Assembly: GCF_028737215.1 (NCBI RefSeq)
Contig: NZ_JAQZAM010000026.1
Span: 1 to 64,000 of the forward strand
Reading direction: 5' to 3'
DNA from: Actinomycetospora chibensis
GTDB lineage: Bacteria; Actinomycetota; Actinomycetes; Mycobacteriales; Pseudonocardiaceae
DNA length: 64,000 nt
The notes beneath the pieces are model-generated. The model saw nothing but the letters and a program-made list of their open reading frames with translations, made no database searches and was not told where the DNA came from. Positions 47,714-56,559 of this stretch are shown in pieces. How positions within the stretch are numbered: position 1 is the stretch's first letter; the number at the start of each line of letters is the position of its first letter. The position numbers and the translations under genes were made by a program.

Positions 47714-49102
47714 CTACCGCTGCCGAACGGGGACGCTGACCACGGTGAGGACCGCGGCGAGGAGGTAGCCGGCGGCGCCGACGGCCATGAACGTGGTGAC
47801 GCCGGCGGGCAGCCCGGCTGCGGCGACGAGCGACCCGGCGATCGCGACGCCCGCGGCGGACCCGGTCTGGCGGGCCGTGTTGAGGGTCGCCGACGCCGTC
47901 CCGGCGTAGTCGGCCGGGGCGGCACCCATGACCGTCGACGTCGCCCCGGTCAGGGTGAACGAGGTGCCGAAGCCGCAGGCCACCATGGCGATGACGAGGA
48001 CCGCGTAGCTCGCCGCCTCGCCCACCACGGCCCACAGCGTCAGACCGAGGCATGCCGTCAGGAGGCCGACGAGCATGAGGCGCTGGTGCGGGTAGCGGTC
48101 GGCCAACCGCCCCGACAGGCCGGAGGCCACCATCGTCACGGCCACGGCGGGCAACAGGGCGACCCCGGCCAGCGCGGCGCTGAAGCCCTCGTGCTGCTGG
48201 AAGTAGACGCTGGCGGCGAAGATCATGCCGTAGAAGCCGAAGTTGAACAGGAGCCCGATCGCGGTCCCGCCCAACAGCGGGCGGGATCCCACCAGGGGTC
48301 TCGGCAGTGGTGGGTGGGCGCCGTAGCGCTCGCGCAGGACGAACACGCCGGCGGCCACGGCGGCGACGAGGACGCCCGCGACGACCGCGGGTCCTCGGAT
48401 GCCCTGGCGACCCACCTCGTTGAGGGCGGCGATCAGGGCGGCCACGGTGACCACCACGGCGGCCTGTCCGAGGGGATCGATGACACGGCGGGGGTCGCGC
48501 GGCGACGGTCCGACCGTCGCGAGCGTGGCCGCCAGGCACAGCAGTCCCACCGGCAGGTTGATGACGAAGACCCAGCGCCAGCCGACCGTCGAGGTCAGGA
48601 CCCCGCCCACGAGCGGGCCGGCGGTGGCCGCGACACCCGCGATCGCGCCCCACAGCCCGAACGCGCGTGCCCGGGCCTCCGGCGTCGGATGGACCTGTTG
48701 CAGCAGCGCCAGCGAGGCCGGCACCAGCAGCGCCGCGCCGCAGCCCTCGACGAGACGGAACACCGTCAGGGTGAGGGCGTCCCCCGCGACGACGCAGCCG
48801 AGGGACGCCCCCGTGAACACGGACACCCCGAGGCAGAACACGCGGCGGTGCCCCCAGCGGTCGCCCAGCGCCCCACCGAGCAGCAGCAGGCCCGCGAACG
48901 CGACCGAGTAGCCGTCCACGATCCACTGCAGGTCGGTCAACGAGGTGGCGAGCTCGCGCCCGATCGCGGGCGCCGCCACGTTCACGATGGTCACGTCGAG
49001 GATGACCATGAAGTAGCCACTGCAGACCGCGAGCAGAGGCGCCAGCGCGACCCCGGCACCCGGCTCGGCAGGGCCACCCACGGGGCCCCGGCTCGCCGTC
49101 AC
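47714..49102 (-). CDS. DHA2-family MFS drug exporter (EmrB/QacA type)
   Basis: A 462-residue 14-helix major facilitator. Motif A is visible as LGDRWGHRRVF, motif C-like AGPLVGGVL(TS), and the DHA2 N-terminal motif LDVTIVNVAAPAIG. These proteins export drugs or dyes by proton antiport. GTG start at 49102. It lies between the hydrolase and the RibD/DHFR-like reductase with short gaps. Confidence 0.93.
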   Translation of the reverse strand: MTASRGPVGGPAEPGAGVALAPLLAVCSGYFMVILDVTIVNVAAPAIGRELATSLTDLQWIVDGYSVAFAGLLLLGGALGDRWGHRRVFCLGVSVFTGASLGCVVAGDALTLTVFRLVEGCGAALLVPASLALLQQVHPTPEARARAFGLWGAIAGVAATAGPLVGGVLTSTVGWRWVFVINLPVGLLCLAATLATVGPSPRDPRRVIDPLGQAAVVVTVAALIAALNEVGRQGIRGPAVVAGVLVAAVAAGVFVLRERYGAHPPLPRPLVGSRPLLGGTAIGLLFNFGFYGMIFAASVYFQQHEGFSAALAGVALLPAVAVTMVASGLSGRLADRYPHQRLMLVGLLTACLGLTLWAVVGEAASYAVLVIAMVACGFGTSFTLTGATSTVMGAAPADYAGTASATLNTARQTGSAAGVAIAGSLVAAAGLPAGVTTFMAVGAAGYLLAAVLTVVSVPVRQR

Positions 49103-49150
49103 ATCGGCATCATCCCCGAGCGCGCGGATCAGGGCTGCTGACAGACGGGT

Positions 49151-49795
49151 TCAGCTCGCCCGGCCGGTCGGCGGCTGTTCAGCGGTGGGCCCGTCGACAC
49201 GGCGGTAGCGGATGTGCGTCGCGAGCGGTGAGTGGAGCACCTCGACGGGCTCGAAATCGAAGGTCGCGACGCCGTCGAACATGCGCTCACCGGCGCCGAG
49301 CAGGGTGGGGGCGATGTCGAGGGTGAACTCGTCGATGACGCCGGCGTTCAACGCCTGCCGGACGGTGGAGGCTCCCCCGGCGATGTCCACGCCCTTGTCG
49401 CCCGCGGTCTCGGACGCCTGGGCGTACGCCGCATCGAAGCCCTCGGTGACGAAGTGGAACGTCGTCCCACCCTCCATCTCGATCGGCTCGTGGGCGTGAT
49501 GGGTGAGCACGAACACCGGAGCGTGGTACGGCGGTTCGGCGCCCCACCAGCCGCGCCAGTCCTCGTCCCACTCTCCGCGGATCGGCCCGAACATGTTCCG
49601 GCCCATGACGTAGGCCCCGCGGGGACGCATGAGCCACCCGGTCGCGATCTCGTCGGCCTCGTTCGCCCGCGGGTCCCCGATGTGCCACCCGTGCACCTCG
49701 ATGCCGCGCTTCCCGAGGGGGTCGTCGCGGCTCTGGTCCGGACCGGCGACGAAGCCGTCGAGTGAGATCGCCATGTGGCAGGTGGTGTCCGACAT
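49151..49795 (-). CDS. RibD C-terminal/dihydrofolate-reductase-like protein
   Basis: A 214-residue reductase-fold protein of the YyaP/RibD_C group: CHMAISLDGFVAGPDQS, YVMGRNMFGPIRGEW, PVFVLTHHAH, GVDIAGGASTVRQAL and TLDIAPTLLGAGERMF. Binds NADPH; substrates are mostly unknown, though RibD_C paralogues can replace DHFR. ATG 49795 follows GGGAG; GTG 49801 is an alternative. It leads the exporter pair by 48 bases. Confidence 0.92.
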   Translation of the reverse strand: MSDTTCHMAISLDGFVAGPDQSRDDPLGKRGIEVHGWHIGDPRANEADEIATGWLMRPRGAYVMGRNMFGPIRGEWDEDWRGWWGAEPPYHAPVFVLTHHAHEPIEMEGGTTFHFVTEGFDAAYAQASETAGDKGVDIAGGASTVRQALNAGVIDEFTLDIAPTLLGAGERMFDGVATFDFEPVEVLHSPLATHIRYRRVDGPTAEQPPTGRAS

Positions 49796-49849
49796 CAGCA
49801 CTCCCGAGTGATTGCGAGTTGCAACCGGTCAGGCCACGGTAGCAGCTCG

Positions 49850-49937
49850 GAGCCCGCGAGCTGGTGACCACCGCGGGGTTCTACGCGATGGTCCCGGGTG
49901 TGCTCGACGCGCTGCGCGTGCCGATCGAGGAGGAGCC
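49850..49937 (+). pseudogene. Carboxymuconolactone-decarboxylase C-terminal relic
   Basis: A plus-strand frame reads ARELVTTAGFYAMVPGVLDA, then LRVPIEEE, matching the C-terminal helix of carboxymuconolactone decarboxylases (E-L-V-x(5)-F-Y-x-M-x-x-x-L-x-A-L-x-V-P). No start or stop belongs to it, and it overlaps the 3' end of the FAD monooxygenase on the other strand. Confidence 0.5.
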
Positions 49938-51134
49938 GTCACCGGTCCGGGGCCCGGAGTCCGGCACCCCGGGGTGGTCGGGCAGCTCGGGGCCGGTGAC
50001 CGCACGCTCGATGAGCTCGCTGAACCAGTCGGAGGTGAAGTCCGGGAGCGGTTCGGCGTCCGGCCCGGGGACGTCGCGGGTGCGCGCGTTCAGCCGGCCG
50101 ATCTCCTGGTTGGCCTCGACGAACGAGCGCATCCGCGCCTCGTACCCGGCGAACCCGGCCTCCGGATCCCACCCGGCGGCGGCCAGCTCCCCGGCGAGCA
50201 TGTAGGCCCCGACCAGGGCCAGCCCGGTGCCCTGGCCGGACATCGGGGACGAGCTGAACGCCGCGTCCCCGAGCAGCCCCACCCGCCCGCTCGACCAGCG
50301 GTCCATCACCACCTGGGCGACCTGGTCGAGGTAGAAGTCGGGGGTGTCGTCCAGGTGCTCGAGGATGCGCGGGGTCCACCAGCCGTACCCGGCCATCCGC
50401 TCCCGCAGCAGGCGCTTCTGGGCCGCGACGTCGCGGTGGTCGACCTCGTGGTCGGCCGCGGGGAAGGAGAACATCGCCATGGCCTCGTCGGCCTCGTGGA
50501 TGGGCCGCAGGCCGGCGGAGCGCCCGTTGTCCTGGTACTCGATCAGCCAGCGGTCCAGGCCGAACTCGTTGGGCACGCTGTAGAAGGCCAGCACGTGGCC
50601 GAGGTGGCGGACGAACCGCTCGCGCGGCCCGAAGACCATCGCCCGCAGCGCCGAGTGCAGGCCGTCCGCCCCGACCACCAGGTCGAAGCGCCGCCGGTCG
50701 CCGCCCGCGAAGGCCACGTCGACCCCGTCCGCGTCCTGGCCGAGCTCGACGACCCGGTCGCCGAAGACGTACTCGACGTCGTCCCGGGTGTCGTCGTACA
50801 GCACCCGGGACAGGTCCCCGCGCAGGATCTCGATCTCCGCGATGAACCCGTCGCCGCCGTCGTCCTCCGCGCTGAAGGTCTCCAGCACGTTCCCGTCCGC
50901 GTCCACGCTGCGGGCGCCGGCGGTCACGGTGCGGGCGGCGCGCACCTGCGCGTCGAGCCCCATGCGCCGGATGACCTCCTTGGCCACCCCGCGCGCGTCC
51001 ACCGCCTGCCCGCCGGGGCGCAGCCCGGGGGCCCGCTCCACGACGGTGACCTCGGCCCCTCGCCGACGTAGCCAGTGGGCCAGCGCGGGCCCCGCGATGC
51101 TCGCCCCTGCCACCAACACCCTGGTACCGCTCAC
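49881..51134 (-). CDS. FAD-dependent monooxygenase (PHBH/TetX-like)
   Basis: A 417-residue class A flavin monooxygenase. FAD-binding GxGxxG is VAGASIAGPALAH (about 8-20), the second motif is VVGADGLHSALR, and the third is GLLGDAAFSSSPMSGQGTGL. The group includes TetX-like drug-inactivating enzymes and aromatic hydroxylases. GTG 51134 matches homology; the frame is open upstream. The last 17-20 residues are encoded opposite a decarboxylase relic, so the native C-terminus may have been replaced. Confidence 0.91.
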   Translation of the reverse strand: MSGTRVLVAGASIAGPALAHWLRRRGAEVTVVERAPGLRPGGQAVDARGVAKEVIRRMGLDAQVRAARTVTAGARSVDADGNVLETFSAEDDGGDGFIAEIEILRGDLSRVLYDDTRDDVEYVFGDRVVELGQDADGVDVAFAGGDRRRFDLVVGADGLHSALRAMVFGPRERFVRHLGHVLAFYSVPNEFGLDRWLIEYQDNGRSAGLRPIHEADEAMAMFSFPAADHEVDHRDVAAQKRLLRERMAGYGWWTPRILEHLDDTPDFYLDQVAQVVMDRWSSGRVGLLGDAAFSSSPMSGQGTGLALVGAYMLAGELAAAGWDPEAGFAGYEARMRSFVEANQEIGRLNARTRDVPGPDAEPLPDFTSDWFSELIERAVTGPELPDHPGVPDSGPRTGDGSSSIGTRSASSTPGTIA

Positions 51135-51246
51135 CGCGCCCCCTGCTCGTCCGCCCGGACCCCGGTCCGGACCATACGGTGGCCCCCGGACACAGCGATC
51201 CCGTGCGACGGCGGCCCGGACGTGGTCCGAGAGGGTTGGCACGTGA

Positions 51247-51336
51247 ATGCCCGCGCGCCTGCGGGCCGCCGGGTTCGTCGACGTCCTGGTCGACAGCACG
51301 GGCGACCGTTTCCGGTTCCGGGCCGCGGCCCCCTGA
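51247..51336 (+). pseudogene. SAM methyltransferase C-terminal relic
   Basis: A short frame, MPARLRAAGFVDVLVDSTGD then RFRFRAAAP and TGA, matches the C-terminal strand-turn-strand of class I methyltransferases (L-x-x-A-G-F-x-x-V). The rest of the gene is absent. It lies in the 372-base gap (51135-51506) that otherwise shows nothing but the leader of the PASTA gene. Confidence 0.45.
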
Positions 51337-51506
51337 CGCCGGTCCGGGATCCCGTCGCCTCAATCCTCCCGGCACGGTGAGATTCGGCCGACCGGGCCGG
51401 GGATGACGGTGCCGCGCGCCGACGTTGTAGCGCACATCGGGCCCGGGTCCCATGCAGTCCCCCGGTCCCCTGTCCGACCGGCACCACCGGTCAGGAGGAG
51501 CACCAC

Positions 51507-51752
51507 ATGACCGACGTCAGCCCCGCCAGCACCGAGCCCACCACCGGCAGCGTCCGCACCGTGCGGGTGCCCGAGCTCGTCGGGGTGCCGGCCATCGACG
51601 CCCACGACCGCGCCCTCGACGCCGGTGTGCTCGCCGTCGCGGAGAACGCGACCCACACCGCGAGCGGCCGCAGCCTCATCCACCGTCAGGACCCCGACCC
51701 GGGTGCCGAGGTCGAGCACGGGGCGATCGTGCGGATCTGGGTCAGCTCCTGA
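51507..51752 (+). CDS. Single PASTA-domain protein
   Basis: An 81-residue protein almost entirely one PASTA domain: VRVPELVGVPAIDAHDRALD, then GRSLIHRQDPDPGAEVEHGA and a final hydrophobic strand. PASTA domains normally sit outside the membrane on PknB-type kinases or PBPs and bind muropeptides; here there is no signal peptide or membrane helix. ATG 51507 is preceded by AGGAGGAG. Confidence 0.85.
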   Translation: MTDVSPASTEPTTGSVRTVRVPELVGVPAIDAHDRALDAGVLAVAENATHTASGRSLIHRQDPDPGAEVEHGAIVRIWVSS

Positions 51753-51809
51753 CCCGGTAGGCACGGCAGGGCCTCGAACCGCGCCGCCCGGTGCGGCACG
51801 ATTCGCAGC

Positions 51810-52079
51810 ATGTGCCGCAACATCCGGGTCCTGCACAACTTCGAGCCCCCGGCCACCGACGCCGAGGTGCACGAGGCCGCCCTCCAGTACGTGCGCAAGA
51901 TCAGCGGGGCGGCGCGGCCCTCGAAGGCCAACGAGGACGCCTTCGCGAGGGCCGTCGCCGAGGTCACCGCCAGCACCCGCGTGCTCCTCGACCAGCTGGT
52001 CACCACCGCCCCGCCGAAGGACCGCGAGGTCGAGGCGGACAAGGCGCGGGAGCGGGCCCGCGAGCGCTACGCCCGCTGA
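51810..52079 (+). CDS. DUF2277 family protein
   Basis: An 89-residue protein with the strongly conserved DUF2277 start MCRNIRVLHNFEPPATDAEV and body ALQYVRKISGAARPSKANED, ending in a charged helix (DKARERARERYAR). Widespread in actinobacteria, function unknown; the Cys-Arg-Asn N-terminus and conserved Lys suggest nucleic-acid or metal contact. No clear ribosome site, probably leaderless. Confidence 0.92.
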   Translation: MCRNIRVLHNFEPPATDAEVHEAALQYVRKISGAARPSKANEDAFARAVAEVTASTRVLLDQLVTTAPPKDREVEADKARERARERYAR

Positions 52080-52106
52080 TCAGCCCGCTGATCAGCCCGC
52101 TGATGA
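52071..52106. repeat. Three tandem 12-base repeats at the DUF2277 stop codon
   Basis: GCCCGCTGATCA at 52071-52082 and 52083-52094, then a copy with one mismatch at 52095-52106. The first copy contains the TGA stop, so extra stops follow in frame. The gap to the convergent SEC-C gene is short. Confidence 0.75.
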
Positions 52107-52136
52107 CCTCGAGGACCAGCTTCTCGAGGACGCTTC

Positions 52137-53195
52137 TCAGCGCGCCCTGGTCCGCGGGCCGGAGCGGCGCTGGATGACGCGTTCCGACGACGGCGGCGCC
52201 GCGCTCGGCGTGGCACCGGCGGTCGGGGTGGGCTCGGGCTCGGTTGTCGCCGCGGGCGGCGGCGCGTCGTCGACCCGGTCGCGTCCGCGGGGCAGACAGC
52301 ATTTCTTGTACTTCGCCCGCGAGCCGCACCAGCACGGGTCGTTGCGGCCCGGGGGCCACGGCAGGCGGGGACCGGCCTCCGGAGCGGTGGCGGCGTCGTC
52401 GTCCGACAGCATCGCGGCGAGCAGCTCCGGGGTCGCGACCTCGACCTCGAGGACCTCGCCCTCGGCGTCGGCGGCCTGCAGCTCGCCCTCGACGATCGCG
52501 CGGTGGGCGTCCCAGTCGCGCCCGAACTCGTCGGCCGTCTCCGGCTGGGCGGCCAGGAGCTGGGTGAACGCAGCCTCCGGGAAGAACACCAGGTCCGGCG
52601 CGGCGTCCAGGTCGTCGGCGAGCGTGTCGTACTCGTCGGGGACGCGACCGAGCCCGGCGCGGACGTCGCGGCGGGTCCTGACCAGCTCGTCCACCAACGC
52701 CGCCACCTCGAGCTGCTCGTCGGACCCGTCGGTCGTCCGGTCCTCGCGCTCCATCGCGGTGAGCATGGCGGCCGTGACCCACTGCTCGGCGAGCTCGGCG
52801 CGCCCGGTCTCGGTGAGCGCCTCGACGACCGGCCCCACGGCGTCGACGTCGCGGTGCAGGAGCGGCCGCAGCGCCGCGAGCGCGGTCATCCCCTCGTCCT
52901 CGCGTCCGAGACGCAGCAGGCGCTCCGCATGGATCGCCTGCAGCCACGTCGCGTCGACCGTCCCTTCGCCCGTCGTGGCCGCCCGGGCCGAGAGGGCGAG
53001 GGCCTCCTCGTGGTCCCCGGCGAGCTCGCGGGCCTCGGCGGCGAGGCTCAGCGCGTAGCCGGCGTCCTCGGGGTCGGCCAGCCTGCCCCCCTCGACCGCG
53101 TCGACCAGCTCGACGGCGTAGGGCCGGGGGTCGCGCGCGGCCTGCGCGTCGGCACCGATGCCGTCGAGATCGTCCGCGGTCAGGAGAGAGGCCAC
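52137..53195 (-). CDS. SEC-C zinc-motif protein with helical repeats
   Basis: A 352-residue protein. Most of it is alpha-helical, TPR-like (AGYALSLAAEARELAGDHEEALALSARAA in parts). Near the C-terminus is a SEC-C motif, GRNDPCWCGSRAKYKKCC, with the Cys-x-Cys-x8-Cys-Cys zinc ligands as in SecA. It is followed by a Pro/Thr/Ala-rich tail. SEC-C proteins bind zinc and often protein partners; role unknown. GTG 53195 chosen by homology. Confidence 0.84.
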   Translation of the reverse strand: MASLLTADDLDGIGADAQAARDPRPYAVELVDAVEGGRLADPEDAGYALSLAAEARELAGDHEEALALSARAATTGEGTVDATWLQAIHAERLLRLGREDEGMTALAALRPLLHRDVDAVGPVVEALTETGRAELAEQWVTAAMLTAMEREDRTTDGSDEQLEVAALVDELVRTRRDVRAGLGRVPDEYDTLADDLDAAPDLVFFPEAAFTQLLAAQPETADEFGRDWDAHRAIVEGELQAADAEGEVLEVEVATPELLAAMLSDDDAATAPEAGPRLPWPPGRNDPCWCGSRAKYKKCCLPRGRDRVDDAPPPAATTEPEPTPTAGATPSAAPPSSERVIQRRSGPRTRAR

Positions 53196-53354
53196 CGGCG
53201 CAACGTAGCCCCGACCCGCCTCGTCGCGCTGCTGGCGGACACCTGGGCGCCCACGCCCGCGGGACAGGGCCGGTCGGCGTAGGGTCGAACCCACCGGCGG
53301 AGTTGGCCCCGGACCTCGGCAGGCCCCGTCCCGTTCTCGTTGGGCGGAGTTCCC

Positions 53355-54308
<954 letters not shown>

Positions 54309-54431
54309 CGGCTCGACGCGTCGAGCGCGATCCGTGCGCCCGTCGGCGCGCCCGTCTCCGCGGGAGACGGGCCGACCGGCCCTGCCGTCCCGGTGGCCCG
54401 CGTGGGCAGCGTGGGAGGCGAGGAGGTGGCC

Positions 54432-54848
54432 ATGACCACGCTGTTGGAGGCTCGACGAGTCGACACCTCGACCCGGGCAGCACTCGTCGTCCTGGAGGGA
54501 CTGCTCGGGCTGAGCGCGCTCTACGGAGCGTTCGGCCTGCTCACGGGCACCCTGGGAATGTCCGACGCCTGGCTGCTGGGCACCCCGTTCGCCACGTGGA
54601 CCGTCCCCGCGGTCGCTCTGCTGCTCGTGGTGGCGACCCCGATGCTCGCAGCGGCGGTGCTGGAACTGCGCCGGCACCGGCTCGCCCCGGCCGTCTCCGT
54701 GCTGGCCGGCGTGGGGCAGGTCGGCTGGATCGCGGTGCAGCTGCTGGTCTTCCAGCGCTACTTCGTCCTGCAACCGGTCGTCCTCATCGTGGCTGCGGTG
54801 ATCCTGCTGCTGGCGGGCCTGCGCCGCCCGGTCGACGGCAGGGCATGA
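54432..54848 (+). CDS. Small four-helix membrane protein, unknown
   Basis: A 138-residue protein with four predicted membrane helices, near residues 18-40, 52-70, 83-105 and 110-128, and basic loops. ATG 54432 follows GAGGAGG by 5 bases. No recognised family motif; it resembles generic actinobacterial integral proteins. It converges with the acyl-CoA synthetase gene. Confidence 0.78.
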   Translation: MTTLLEARRVDTSTRAALVVLEGLLGLSALYGAFGLLTGTLGMSDAWLLGTPFATWTVPAVALLLVVATPMLAAAVLELRRHRLAPAVSVLAGVGQVGWIAVQLLVFQRYFVLQPVVLIVAAVILLLAGLRRPVDGRA

Positions 54849-54860
54849 CGCCGCCGGGGG

Positions 54861-56471
54861 TCAGTCCTCCCGCAGCGCGCGGCGCAGGATCTTGCCCGTG
54901 GTGGTGCGGGGCAGCTCGTCCAGGAACTCGATCTCCCGTGGGACCTCGTGGGCGGCCAGGCGCGCCCGGACGTGACCACGCAGCTGGTCGGCGAGCTCCG
55001 CGGAGGCGGTGACACCGGGGCGCAGCACGACGAACGCCTTGGGCACCTGCCCGCGCCGCTCGTCCGGCACGCCGACGACCGCGGCCATCGCGACGGCCTC
55101 GTGCCCGCCGAGGCTCTGCTCGATCTCGCCGGGACCGATCCGGTAGCCGGCCGAGTTGATCACGTCGTCCTTGCGGGACTCGAACCAGACGTAGCCGTCC
55201 GCGTCCTGGCGGGCCAGGTCGCCGGTGAGCAGCCAGTTCCCGAGGAACTTGGCCTCGGTCGCCTCCGGGTTGCGCCAGTACTCCAGCATCGTTGAGGGCG
55301 TCCGGCGGTCGAGGGCGAGCTCGCCGACCGTGTCGATCACGGGCGCGCCGGCGTCGTCGAGCACGACGGCGGTGAACCCCGGCAGCGCCTTGCCCAGCGA
55401 TCCCGGACGGACCGGATACACCGACGCGCAGTTGCCGATGCAGGCGTTGAGCTCGGTCTGCCCGTAGCCCTCGTTGACGGTCGCGCCGAAGAACTCCTCG
55501 CTCCATTTCAGCAGGTCGGCGCCGAGCGCCTCGCCACCGGACGCGACCGAGCGGAACACGAACCCCTCACCGTCGACCCCGGACGCGCGGATCACCCGCA
55601 GCGCGGTGGCCGGCAGCAGCGTCAGCGTCACGCCGAACTCGCGCATCAGCCACACCGACCGCTCGGCGGTGAACGCCGGCTCGCGGTCGACCACCACGGG
55701 CAGACCGTGGAACCAGGCCGGGACCAGGATGTCCATGATCCCCGCAATCCACGCCCAGTCGGCCGGCGACCAGAGCACGTCGTGGGCCTTCGGGTAGAAC
55801 TCGAAGATCGCCTCGAAGGCGGGCAGGTGCCCGAACACGATGCGGTGCGCGTGCAGCGCACCCTTGGGGTCGCCGGTCGTGCCCGAGGTGTAGATCAGGA
55901 ACGCCGGGTCCTCCGCGGCCGTGTCCACCGGTGTGAACTCCGGCGACGCGGCGGCCAGCGCGTCCTCGTACGACTCGGCACCGGTACCGCCGATCACCAG
56001 CAGCGGCACCTGCTCGCCGCCGTCGTCGAGCGCCTCGCGCACCCGGTCCGCGTTCGCCGCGGCCGTCACCACAGCCTTCGCGCCGGCGTTGCGCAGCCGG
56101 TAGCGCAGCGCGTCCGGGCCGAACAGCGACGACAGGGGCAGCGCGATCGCGCCCATCCGGAACATCGCGACGAAGCCGACGCCGGTCTCGAACGAGGCCG
56201 GGCTGACCAGCCCGACGACGTCGCCCCGCCCGACCCCGAGCGCGGCCAGCGCGTTCGCGAGCCGGTTCGAGGACTCGGTCACCTCGCCGAACGTGTGGTC
56301 CCGTGAGCTCCGGTCCACGTCGACGACCGTGAGCGCCCGCGCGCCCGGGTCCTGCCGGTCGGCGCACGCCACCCCGAGGTTGAACCGCTCCGGGATGTCC
56401 ATCGTGGCGAAGTCGACCTGGCGCCAGAGCTCGTCGTAGCTCGCGGCCGGGCTCAGCAGCGGACGCTCCAC
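54861..56471 (-). CDS. Acyl-CoA synthetase (medium-chain/ACSM-like, AMP-forming)
   Basis: A 536-residue adenylating enzyme: phosphate loop FLIYTSGTTGDPKGALHAH, SPADWAWIAG typical of medium-chain synthetases, EGYGQTELNACIGN, NWLLTGDLARQDADGY, RKDDVINSAGYRIGPGEIEQ (split) and terminal Lys in PRTTTGKILRR. Activates carboxylates to CoA thioesters. GTG 56471 follows GGGAG. It lies 88 bases downstream of hrpB; a second acyl-CoA ligase is at 5487-7025. Confidence 0.92.
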   Translation of the reverse strand: MERPLLSPAASYDELWRQVDFATMDIPERFNLGVACADRQDPGARALTVVDVDRSSRDHTFGEVTESSNRLANALAALGVGRGDVVGLVSPASFETGVGFVAMFRMGAIALPLSSLFGPDALRYRLRNAGAKAVVTAAANADRVREALDDGGEQVPLLVIGGTGAESYEDALAAASPEFTPVDTAAEDPAFLIYTSGTTGDPKGALHAHRIVFGHLPAFEAIFEFYPKAHDVLWSPADWAWIAGIMDILVPAWFHGLPVVVDREPAFTAERSVWLMREFGVTLTLLPATALRVIRASGVDGEGFVFRSVASGGEALGADLLKWSEEFFGATVNEGYGQTELNACIGNCASVYPVRPGSLGKALPGFTAVVLDDAGAPVIDTVGELALDRRTPSTMLEYWRNPEATEAKFLGNWLLTGDLARQDADGYVWFESRKDDVINSAGYRIGPGEIEQSLGGHEAVAMAAVVGVPDERRGQVPKAFVVLRPGVTASAELADQLRGHVRARLAAHEVPREIEFLDELPRTTTGKILRRALRED

Positions 56472-56559
56472 GACGACTCCCGCAGGTCCACGACGATGAG
56501 GACCCTCCACGGTAGGACCGCACCGGTGCCGTGGGTACCTCCGTCGCGAACTGCTCCCG

